Shown here: piece after piece, positions 1 through 5,268 of the stretch
How positions within the stretch are numbered: position 1 is the stretch's first letter
How the letters are laid out: every line of letters begins with the position of its first letter
NCBI GenBank assembly: GCA_001769005.1
Contig: MENE01000189.1
Span: 54,935 to 61,761 of the forward strand
Direction: 5' to 3'
Source of the DNA: Bacteroidetes bacterium GWA2_31_9b
Lineage (GTDB): Bacteria; Bacteroidota; Bacteroidia; Bacteroidales; UBA12077
Length of the DNA: 6,827 nt
Notes under the pieces: model-generated
What the model was told of the DNA's origin: nothing
Seen by the model: the letters and a program-made list of their open reading frames with translations, nothing else
Databases searched by the model: none
Translations under genes and position numbers: made by a program

Positions 1-1
1 A

Positions 2-361
2 AATGCAGATAAAAAAGAAAATACAGAAAACACAATTGCAAAAGAGGTTAATGTATATTATTTTCACTTTACTCGTCGTTGCCCTACCTGTATAGCTGTT
101 GAAGAAAAAACAAATGAAATTCTTAAACAACTGTATGCCAATGAAATTGAAAACGGAACAATCTCATTTAAATCATACAACCTTGATGAAAGTGAATCAA
201 AGGAAATAGCTGAAAAAGTTGGCGTTTCAGGGCAAACTCTTCTATTTGTTAAAGGTGAAGAAAAAATTGATTTAACTAGTGAAGGATTTATGTATGCACG
301 TTCAAATCCTGAAAAATTAGAAGAAAAGATAAAAGAAACAGTTGGTAAATTAATGCTTTAG
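2..361 (+). CDS. arsF: ArsF-family thioredoxin-fold protein, 5' end cut by window edge
   Basis: Reading frame 2 is open from the window edge to a TAG at 359-361, giving 119 residues of a C-terminal part. The N-terminus, probably a signal peptide or membrane anchor, lies outside the window. The visible part has a thioredoxin-like start: a beta strand (VYYFH, fragment residues 18-22) followed by TRRCPTC with the CxxC pair at C27/C30, then charged helices. The usual cis-Pro site before the third strand reads GVSGQTLLF, with Gln78 where thioredoxins have Pro. The TRRCPTC start and the arsG-like gene 10 bp downstream match the ArsF family (small subunit linked to reduction of nitrophenyl arsenicals in the arsEFG operon). 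The ArsF name rests on motif recall and context. A generic thioredoxin-like electron carrier paired with the CcdA-like protein is the alternative. No arsE-like gene is visible, but it could lie upstream. Confidence 0.75.
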   Translation, partial: NADKKENTENTIAKEVNVYYFHFTRRCPTCIAVEEKTNEILKQLYANEIENGTISFKSYNLDESESKEIAEKVGVSGQTLLFVKGEEKIDLTSEGFMYARSNPEKLEEKIKETVGKLML

Positions 362-371
362 GTCGATTCGT

Positions 372-1070
372 ATGGATTTTTTAACTTCATTAATCGAAAA
401 TAGTAATTTACCTATACTTTCTGCATTTATACTTGGGCTGATGACTGCAATCAGCCCTTGTCCATTGGCTACAAATATTACAGCAATAGGTTTTATTAGT
501 CGCGATATTCAAAGCCAGAAAAGAGTATTTATAAATGGATTGATTTACACCTTAGGACGTGTTATATCATACACAGGCTTGGCTTTTATTTTATATTTCA
601 GTGCGAATAAATTTAAGATATCAGGATTTTTCCAACAGTATGGTGAGAAATTTTTAGGTCCTCTATTAATTCTTATTAGCTTATTTATGTTAGGTGTCAT
701 AAAAATAAATATTCCAGGATTTGGGAAATTCTCTGAGAAAATGCAGCAAAAAGAAAAAACGAACTACTGGGATGTTTTATTAATAGGGATTTTATTTGCA
801 CTCGCATTTTGCCCATATAGCGGAGTTCTTTATTTTGGTATGCTTATTCCCATGACTATTTCAAGCACTTCAGGATTATATCTACCCATATTTTTTGCAA
901 TTGCAACAGGATTGCCTGTTATATTATTTGCATGGGTTATAGCCTATACTGTATCTGGAATTGGAAGTTTATACAACAAAATAAAAATATTTGAGCTTTG
1001 GTTTAGAAGAGTAATAGCTGTTCTATTCTTATTAGTGGGTATTTATTACACTATTATCGTATTTATTTAA
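372..1070 (+). CDS. arsG: ArsG-family / CcdA-like membrane protein (putative aromatic arsenical efflux permease)
   Basis: This 232-residue integral membrane protein has about six hydrophobic segments and belongs to the CcdA/DsbD-beta-like superfamily. Two membrane cysteines sit in the family's signature places: AISPCPLATN in the first segment (C30) and LAFCPYSG in the fourth (C147). In CcdA such a pair passes electrons from cytoplasmic thioredoxin across the membrane. ArsG homologues are described as permeases for aminobenzyl arsenicals made by ArsE/ArsF. The gene starts 10 bp after arsF, so the two are probably co-transcribed. ATG 372 is the first Met after an in-frame TAA at 351-353. The pairing with a CPTC thioredoxin-fold protein fits both models: efflux of an arsenical, or delivery of reducing power to the partner outside the cytoplasm. 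Family assignment to the CcdA superfamily is strong; the substrate is inferred. Confidence 0.8.
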   Translation: MDFLTSLIENSNLPILSAFILGLMTAISPCPLATNITAIGFISRDIQSQKRVFINGLIYTLGRVISYTGLAFILYFSANKFKISGFFQQYGEKFLGPLLILISLFMLGVIKINIPGFGKFSEKMQQKEKTNYWDVLLIGILFALAFCPYSGVLYFGMLIPMTISSTSGLYLPIFFAIATGLPVILFAWVIAYTVSGIGSLYNKIKIFELWFRRVIAVLFLLVGIYYTIIVFI

Positions 1071-1086
1071 AAAATTTAATAAACTA

Positions 1087-1104
1087 GTTCGTCTTTATAC
1101 GAAC
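1087..1104. repeat. Inverted repeat GTTCGT-N6-ACGAAC upstream of arsP
   Basis: Perfect 6-bp arms (1087-1092 and 1099-1104) flank the spacer CTTTAT in the 44-bp arsG-arsP gap, ending 10 bp before the arsP start codon. It could be a regulator site or a small mRNA hairpin tuning translation of the permease. There is no T-tract after it, so it does not look like an intrinsic terminator. No promoter matching the Bacteroidota consensus was seen beside it. Confidence 0.45.
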
Positions 1105-1114
1105 ATACAAAAAT

Positions 1115-2134
1115 ATGGAAACAAGAAGAAAAATAATAATTCCATTACTGTTACTTCCTTTTTGGTATTTATTATACCACTATTTACAACCATTAACCGA
1201 CTGGATTATTGATTCAATGTTAGGCTTAGAAAAAGGAGCTCATCTAACTGAAGCCTTGCGTTTCTTTATTTTCGAGATCCCAAAAGTACTGATGTTACTG
1301 ACTCTGATTATCTTTTTTGTTGGAATTATCCGTTCGTACTTTTCGCCCGAACGAACCCGGAAAATACTGGAAGGTAAATCAACCTTTATGGGTAACATCT
1401 TGGCTTCTTTACTTGGTATTGTTACACCTTTTTGCTCATGTTCGGCAATTCCATTGTTTTTAGGATTTGTAGAATCGGGAGTTCCCTTAGGAGTAACATT
1501 CTCTTTTTTAATTGCAGCCCCTATGATTAATGAGGTTGCTGTAATCCTGCTTTTCGGAATGTTTGGATGGAAAGTAGCTCTAATTTATGTATTAACAGGA
1601 TTAACTATTGCAATAACAGCAGGTTATGTAATAGGGAAACTAAAACTTGAGCATTGGGTTCAAGATTGGGTATATCAAATAAAAGTAGGAAATTCAGAAG
1701 ATGGGGAAGAAAAATTAAAACTTTCGGATCGAATCCGCTTTGGTTACGATGCTGTAAAAGAAATTGTAGGTAAAGTATGGATTTATGTAGTAATTGGCAT
1801 TGCAGTTGGTGCTGGAGCACATGGATATGTTCCAGAGGATTTCATGGCATCACTCATGGGCAAATCGGTTTGGTATAGTGTCCCATTGTCAATTCTTATT
1901 GGTGTTCCATTATATTCAAATGCTGCCGGAATAATTCCAATTGTATCAGTTTTAATTGAAAAAGGTGCTTCACTTGGAACAGCATTGGCTTTTATGATGG
2001 CTGTAATTGGGTTGTCGCTTCCTGAAATGATTATTCTTAAAAAGGTTTTAAAACTCCCCTTAATATTGGCATTTATTGGAATAGTTGCAACAGGAATAAT
2101 GATAGTAGGATATTTGTTTAATTATATATTTTAA
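1115..2134 (+). CDS. arsP: ArsP/YraQ-type permease (DUF318), candidate trivalent organoarsenical exporter
   Basis: This is a 339-residue polytopic membrane protein of the DUF318 permease family (PF03773). The architecture is two repeated halves joined by a charged cytoplasmic stretch at about residues 176-215. The first half carries TPFCSCSAIP (104-113, with the C107/C109 pair) and APMINE (135-140). The second half carries the related GVPLYSNAAGIIP (263-275) and GLSLPEMIILKK (299-310). Characterised ArsP proteins export trivalent methylated and aromatic arsenicals, and paired cysteines are thought to bind the metalloid. Location between arsG and a thioredoxin, in a locus that also encodes ArsM, supports an arsenic role. 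Other DUF318 members move different metals or have unknown substrates, so the family is sure and the substrate is inferred. A 44-bp gap with an inverted repeat precedes it, the largest gap in block 1. Confidence 0.82.
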   Translation: METRRKIIIPLLLLPFWYLLYHYLQPLTDWIIDSMLGLEKGAHLTEALRFFIFEIPKVLMLLTLIIFFVGIIRSYFSPERTRKILEGKSTFMGNILASLLGIVTPFCSCSAIPLFLGFVESGVPLGVTFSFLIAAPMINEVAVILLFGMFGWKVALIYVLTGLTIAITAGYVIGKLKLEHWVQDWVYQIKVGNSEDGEEKLKLSDRIRFGYDAVKEIVGKVWIYVVIGIAVGAGAHGYVPEDFMASLMGKSVWYSVPLSILIGVPLYSNAAGIIPIVSVLIEKGASLGTALAFMMAVIGLSLPEMIILKKVLKLPLILAFIGIVATGIMIVGYLFNYIF

Positions 2135-2152
2135 TATTGATTTACTTCATAA

Positions 2153-2650
2153 ATGGGTTATCAGATTTCAGGTAAAGCAAAACAAATTCTAAACCTTGTT
2201 TTTTTAGGTTTAATTCTTGTGTTTTTTGTTGCATTGTTCATGTTTAAAGGCAGACTGAACAATGCAGCATCAAGCATTTTGTTATCACAGGCTACACCTG
2301 AAACTATAAGTTCTGTTTCGGCATATATTGATTCGGTTTATAATTACGAGAAGAACTCAAACCCTTTCGAAATCACTTTTCTGGAATTTGGCTCAACCGG
2401 TTGCTCGGCCTGCAAACGGATGGGAAAAGTATTAAAGGAAATTCAGGATTTGTATCCAAATAAAGTAAATGTAGTATTTGTTAATTTTACTAAAAAAGAA
2501 AACCACGATTTGCTAAAGTTTTATGGAATAGCAGTAATACCTACTCAGGTTGTATTGGATAAAACAGGAAAAGAGTTTTTTAGACATTCCGGGTTTTTCT
2601 CAACAGATAAGTTAAAAACTTTAATTGATAAAAATTTAACTCAGAATTAA
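2153..2650 (+). CDS. Membrane-anchored thioredoxin-family protein
   Basis: This 165-residue protein has a short basic N-terminus, one hydrophobic segment at about residues 12-31 (signal anchor), a linker, and a thioredoxin fold from about residue 72. The active site is GCSACKRM with C84/C87, and the cis-Pro motif is AVIPTQ (P130). The topology implies that the thioredoxin domain faces the periplasm. It begins 18 bp after arsP and closes block 1. Placement with two membrane proteins carrying reactive cysteines suggests that it keeps ArsP or ArsG cysteines, or an exported trivalent arsenical, in a reduced thiol-accessible state; that is inference. There is no Cys near the mature N-terminus suggesting a lipoprotein. 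It is a thioredoxin-like protein with good confidence; its partner cannot be read from the sequence. Confidence 0.82.
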   Translation: MGYQISGKAKQILNLVFLGLILVFFVALFMFKGRLNNAASSILLSQATPETISSVSAYIDSVYNYEKNSNPFEITFLEFGSTGCSACKRMGKVLKEIQDLYPNKVNVVFVNFTKKENHDLLKFYGIAVIPTQVVLDKTGKEFFRHSGFFSTDKLKTLIDKNLTQN

Positions 2651-2660
2651 CAATTACATT

Positions 2661-2691
2661 TTTGTTTTTTGTTTTTTATGTCGTATGTTTG
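2661..2691 (+). promoter_or_regulatory. Bacteroidota-type promoter of arsR operon
   Basis: TTTG at 2661-2664 and TATGTTTG at 2684-2691 are separated by 19 bp. This matches the Bacteroidota primary sigma consensus TTTG-N(17-23)-TAnnTTTG fully. Transcription would start near 2697-2700, leaving a very short leader before ATG 2713. A second TTTG at 2668-2671 has only a 12-bp spacer and is unlikely to serve as the -33 element. Confidence 0.7.
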
Positions 2692-2705
2692 CGTCATTAA
2701 ACATA
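2684..2705. promoter_or_regulatory. Candidate ArsR operator: TATGTTT-N8-AAACATA
   Basis: A perfect 7-bp inverted repeat (2684-2690 and 2699-2705) has an 8-bp spacer. The left arm is the -7 element itself and the right arm covers the expected transcription start. A dimeric ArsR bound here would block RNA polymerase, giving autoregulation. ArsR binding is inferred from position and symmetry. The arms are AT-rich, so chance is not excluded. A second, off-centre pair TATGTC (2677-2682) / GACATA (2715-2720) brackets it. Confidence 0.5.
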
Positions 2706-2712
2706 TTGATTT

Positions 2713-3045
2713 ATGACATACAAAAAAACAGATTTATTTGATAAGGATTTACAACGAATAGCCGAAGTTGCCAAAGTAATGAGTCACCCGGCACGATTAG
2801 CAATACTTCGCTATTTAGCCAATTGCAAAACCTGCATTTCGGGCGATATCACAAACGAAATTCCTTTAAGTCGCACAACAGTTTCACAACATTTGCAAGA
2901 GTTAAAAAGAGTTGGTTTAATCCATGGAGAAATCGATGGTTTAAAAGTGAATTATTGCTTGTGCAACACTTGTCTTGATGATATTAAAAAATCATTTACA
3001 TTATTTTTAAACGAGATATCAATCTCTGAATCAATAAAATGTTAG
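2713..3045 (+). CDS. arsR: ArsR-family arsenic-responsive transcriptional repressor
   Basis: This 110-residue ArsR/SmtB winged-helix protein starts its helix-turn-helix domain with MSHPARLAILRYL (residues 23-35). The recognition helix is SRTTVSQHLQELKRVGLI (53-70), followed by the wing HGEIDGLKVNYCL (71-83). Cysteines cluster at NCKTC (C38/C41), just before the DNA-binding helices, and at CLCNTC (C82/C84/C87) after the wing, with a terminal C110. By alignment, the E. coli ArsR triad LCVCDLC falls on CISGDIT here, so that triad is absent and another Cys set must hold As(III). It is the first gene after the strong promoter and inverted repeat, so it probably represses block 2 and itself. Its last codons overlap the next gene's upstream ATG. 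Family is certain; inducer identity comes from the surrounding ars genes. Confidence 0.93.
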   Translation: MTYKKTDLFDKDLQRIAEVAKVMSHPARLAILRYLANCKTCISGDITNEIPLSRTTVSQHLQELKRVGLIHGEIDGLKVNYCLCNTCLDDIKKSFTLFLNEISISESIKC

Positions 3046-3464
3046 TTATGAATGAACTATTTAAAGGTAAAGGAATTTCTTCGTCAGGAATGTTGCATGT
3101 TTCTGCACATGAAGCTATTGAACTCTGCAAAAAAGGAGCAATTATAGTCGATGTTCGTGAAGAATACATGATTGGCTTTAAATTGTTTGATGTTGAAGAA
3201 ACAATTTTCTGTCCTAAGTGTATTCTCGAAGAAAAATATTCAGAATTACCAAAAGATAAAGCATTGATTTTTGCCGATGCAACCGGAATTCATAGTAAAG
3301 AGGCTGTTTTGTTTTTGCTTGAAAAGGGATTTGCAAACATTGCAAACTTAGCCGGCGGACTGGTTGAATGGGAACGAGACGGAGTACCTATTAAAATTGA
3401 TTACTCTGAACGATTATCAGGTTCATGTGCTTGCCAATTAAAAAGAAGAGATAAGAAACAATAA
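3039..3464 (+). CDS. Rhodanese-like protein lacking the catalytic Cys
   Basis: This 141-residue single-domain rhodanese-like protein has the hallmark strands HVSAHEAIEL (20-29) and IIVDVREEYMIG (35-46), and the closing LAGGLVEWERDGVPI (104-118). The active-site loop normally reads CxxGxRS; here it reads DATGIHS (80-86), so Asp80 replaces the sulfur-carrying Cys and His85 the Arg. Classical sulfurtransferase activity is therefore unlikely. A separate FCPKC (C58/C61) in the middle and SCAC (C130/C132) near the C-terminus could bind metal or arsenite or do thiol exchange. Two starts are possible: ATG 3039, overlapping arsR by 7 bp and preceded by the A-rich ATAAA, and ATG 3048, just after the arsR stop. 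Overlap implies translational coupling. Its role in arsenic handling is unknown; a regulatory or As(III)-binding function is a guess. Confidence 0.85.
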   Translation: MLVMNELFKGKGISSSGMLHVSAHEAIELCKKGAIIVDVREEYMIGFKLFDVEETIFCPKCILEEKYSELPKDKALIFADATGIHSKEAVLFLLEKGFANIANLAGGLVEWERDGVPIKIDYSERLSGSCACQLKRRDKKQ

Positions 3465-3475
3465 AAAATAAAAAT

Positions 3476-3916
3476 ATGAAAATACTAATACTTTGTACAG
3501 GAAACTCCTGCCGTAGCCAAATGGCACAAGCTTTTTTACAATCATACGATAAAAATTTAAAGGTTTTCTCAGCGGGAACAGAACCTGCGAATAAGGTAAA
3601 TCCTTTTGCTATTCAGGTTATGAATGAGGTAAAAATTGATATCAGCAAAAATAAACCTAATCATGTTAACCAATATTTGGACGAAGAATGGGACTATGTT
3701 ATAACTGTTTGTGGTGGTGCAAATGAAACATGTCCTGCTTTTATAGGAAAAGTCAAGCATCGTTGGCATTTGGGGTACGATGATCCTGCAGAAGCAACAG
3801 GAACTGACGAAGAAAAATTAGTTGTATTTCGAAAAGTTCGTGACGAAATAAAAGAAGGTTTTAAATCATTTTATAACAGTCAAATACTAGGAAAGCATGA
3901 ATGCGGTTGTTGTTAA
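3476..3916 (+). CDS. arsC: Arsenate reductase ArsC, thioredoxin-coupled low-MW-phosphatase type
   Basis: This enzyme reduces arsenate to arsenite in the cytoplasm. The 146-residue protein has the low-molecular-weight phosphatase P-loop CTGNSCRS (residues 7-14) with nucleophile C7. The resolving pair is VCGGANETCP (C79 and C86), matching the C10/C82/C89 relay of Bacillus/Staphylococcus ArsC. The catalytic acid is in YDDPAEATGTDEE (D103). The relay ends as a disulfide that thioredoxin reduces, unlike the glutaredoxin-type E. coli ArsC. Unusually, the protein ends HECGCC, adding C143, C145 and C146 beyond the relay. It follows the rhodanese-like gene by 11 A-rich bases and precedes the C_GCAxxG_C_C gene by 38 bp. 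No cytoplasmic thioredoxin reductase gene is present here, so general thioredoxin presumably serves it. Confidence 0.95.
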   Translation: MKILILCTGNSCRSQMAQAFLQSYDKNLKVFSAGTEPANKVNPFAIQVMNEVKIDISKNKPNHVNQYLDEEWDYVITVCGGANETCPAFIGKVKHRWHLGYDDPAEATGTDEEKLVVFRKVRDEIKEGFKSFYNSQILGKHECGCC

Positions 3917-3954
3917 TAGTGAAAACTAGGAATAAATTTAGAAAAAACACAAGA

Positions 3955-4401
3955 ATGAAACGAAGTGAAAAAGCATTATCATACTTTAATAACAGTTTTA
4001 ACTGTGCTCAATCAGTAATTACTTCATTTAGTCCGGAATTAGGACTTTCAGAGGATGATTGCCTAAAAGTTTCCTGTGCATTTGGAGCAGGAATGGGAAA
4101 ACAACAACATACGTGTGGTGCTGTTTCTGGTGCTTTAATGGTTATCGGCTTAAAATTTGGAAAAGCTCGAAATGATTCTGATAGTAAAAAAGAAAATACC
4201 TATAAAAAAGCTGCTGAATTTTTAGATTCTTTTAAAGTCAGAAATGGTACAATTAGTTGCAAAGATTTATTGCAAGGACTTGATATGAATATTGAACAAG
4301 ACGAAATAAAAATTCACGAATTAGAATTATTTGAAACAGTCTGCGAAAAAGCGGTAAAAGATGCAGTCGAACTTACTGAAACATTATTATCTCAAAAATA
4401 A
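3955..4401 (+). CDS. C_GCAxxG_C_C family protein
   Basis: This 148-residue soluble protein belongs to a family defined by spaced cysteines (PF09719 type). It reads FNCAQSV (C17), DDCLKVSCAFGAGMG (C36, C41), HTCGAVSGALMVIG (C54), ISCKDLLG-like (C102) and a final ETVCEKAV (C130). It is mostly helical by composition, with no signal peptide or membrane segment. The frame is open back to 3901, where an ATG overlaps the arsC end. ATG 3955 is preferred because MKRSEKALSYF begins the conserved family region and the extra 18 residues look non-native. Biochemical function is not established for the family. Six conserved-looking cysteines suggest a metal, metalloid or iron-sulfur site. Placement between arsC and arsM suggests it handles arsenite or a redox cofactor for either enzyme; this is inference. 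Confidence 0.85.
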   Translation: MKRSEKALSYFNNSFNCAQSVITSFSPELGLSEDDCLKVSCAFGAGMGKQQHTCGAVSGALMVIGLKFGKARNDSDSKKENTYKKAAEFLDSFKVRNGTISCKDLLQGLDMNIEQDEIKIHELELFETVCEKAVKDAVELTETLLSQK

Positions 4402-4416
4402 TTTAAAAAAAATAAC

Positions 4417-5214
4417 ATGAAAGATTTAAAAAAAATAGTACAGGAAAAATACAGTTATATAGCCAAACAATCGAAACAACAAAACGAATCATCGTGTTGT
4501 GGTGGAACAAGCTGTTGTGGCGAAGTGGATTATACCATTTTTAGTGATAATTATTCACACTTGAAAGGATATAACAAAGATGCCGACCTCGGACTTGGTT
4601 GCGGGTTACCAACTGAGTTTGCAGGTATTAAAAAAGGTGATTCTGTTCTCGACTTGGGATCAGGTGCAGGAAACGATTGTTTTGTTGCACGCGCAATTGT
4701 TGGCGAAACCGGGAAAGTAACCGGAATCGACTTTACCGAAGCCATGCTCGAAAAAGCAAAAGTAAATGCATCAAAACTTGGATACACAAATATTGAATTT
4801 ATTAAAGGGGATATAGAAGAAATGCCTTTACTTGATAATACCTACGATGTAGTTATTTCAAATTGTGTTTTAAACCTTGTTCCCGACAAACAAAAAGCAT
4901 TTAAAGAAATTTACCGGGTATTAAAACCTGGTGGACATTTATGTGTTTCTGATGTTGTTATATCAGGCGAACTGCCCGAAAAAATTAAACAGGATGCCGA
5001 AATGTATGCAGGATGCGTATCTGGAGCAATCCAAAAGGATGATTATTTAAAGATTATTAAGGAAAATGGTTTTACAGGAACAACAGTTCATAAAGAAAAA
5101 GAAATTGAAATTCCGAATAACATCCTACTTAATTACATTACACTTGATGAATTAAGAGAGTTAAAAAGAACGAAAACAGGAATTTTCAGTATTACAGTTA
5201 CTGCATATAAATAA
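4417..5214 (+). CDS. arsM: Arsenite S-adenosylmethionine methyltransferase
   Basis: This 265-residue class I SAM-dependent methyltransferase converts As(III) to methylated arsenicals. SAM motif I is VLDLGSGAGNDCF (77-89), the acidic loop after strand 2 is GIDFTEAM (103-110), and the post-motif is GDIEEMPL (131-138). The three arsenic-binding cysteines of ArsM are present: C62 in GLGCGLP, C150 in SNCVLNL and C200 in YAGCVSGA, matching C72/C174/C224 of the algal CmArsM. The N-terminus adds SSCCGGTSCCG (C27/C28/C33/C34), a cysteine-rich segment resembling those at the start of other bacterial ArsM proteins. It lacks the long C-terminal domain of larger homologues. It starts 15 bp after the C_GCAxxG_C_C gene with an A-rich leader. 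Products would be toxic trivalent methylarsenite or, after further steps, volatile forms, which makes the ArsP-type permease upstream a logical partner. Confidence 0.95.
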   Translation: MKDLKKIVQEKYSYIAKQSKQQNESSCCGGTSCCGEVDYTIFSDNYSHLKGYNKDADLGLGCGLPTEFAGIKKGDSVLDLGSGAGNDCFVARAIVGETGKVTGIDFTEAMLEKAKVNASKLGYTNIEFIKGDIEEMPLLDNTYDVVISNCVLNLVPDKQKAFKEIYRVLKPGGHLCVSDVVISGELPEKIKQDAEMYAGCVSGAIQKDDYLKIIKENGFTGTTVHKEKEIEIPNNILLNYITLDELRELKRTKTGIFSITVTAYK

Positions 5215-5231
5215 CTTTACTTTTTAACTAC

Positions 5232-5263
5232 TTTACCAATTTACTAATTCACTAATTTACTAA
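5232..5263. repeat. Four-copy 8-bp tandem repeat before acr3
   Basis: Units TTTACCAA, TTTACTAA, TTCACTAA and TTTACTAA lie head to tail, ending 5 bp before the acr3 ATG at 5269. A degenerate fifth unit (TTAACTAC, 5224-5231) precedes them. The array occupies the ribosome-binding region in a 54-bp gap, the longest gap in block 2 downstream of arsR. Because 8 is not a multiple of 3 and the array is non-coding, copy number would alter leader spacing rather than reading frame. Confidence 0.75.
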
Positions 5264-5268
5264 AATCT

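Noticed and set aside
1103..2726. Shared 11-mer ACATACAAAAA before arsP (1103-1113) and inside the arsR start (2716-2726)
   Set aside because: Low-complexity sequence in an AT-rich genome; it lies differently relative to the two start codons, so a common operator is not supported.
3901..3954. Upstream ATG 3901 as the start of the C_GCAxxG_C_C gene
   Set aside because: It lies inside the arsC coding end, and the added residues are not like the family; ATG 3955 begins the conserved part.
5214..5268. Separate promoter for acr3 (TAACTTTA-like match)
   Set aside because: It misses the final G of TAnnTTTG and has no suitable TTTG upstream; read-through from the arsR promoter is simpler.
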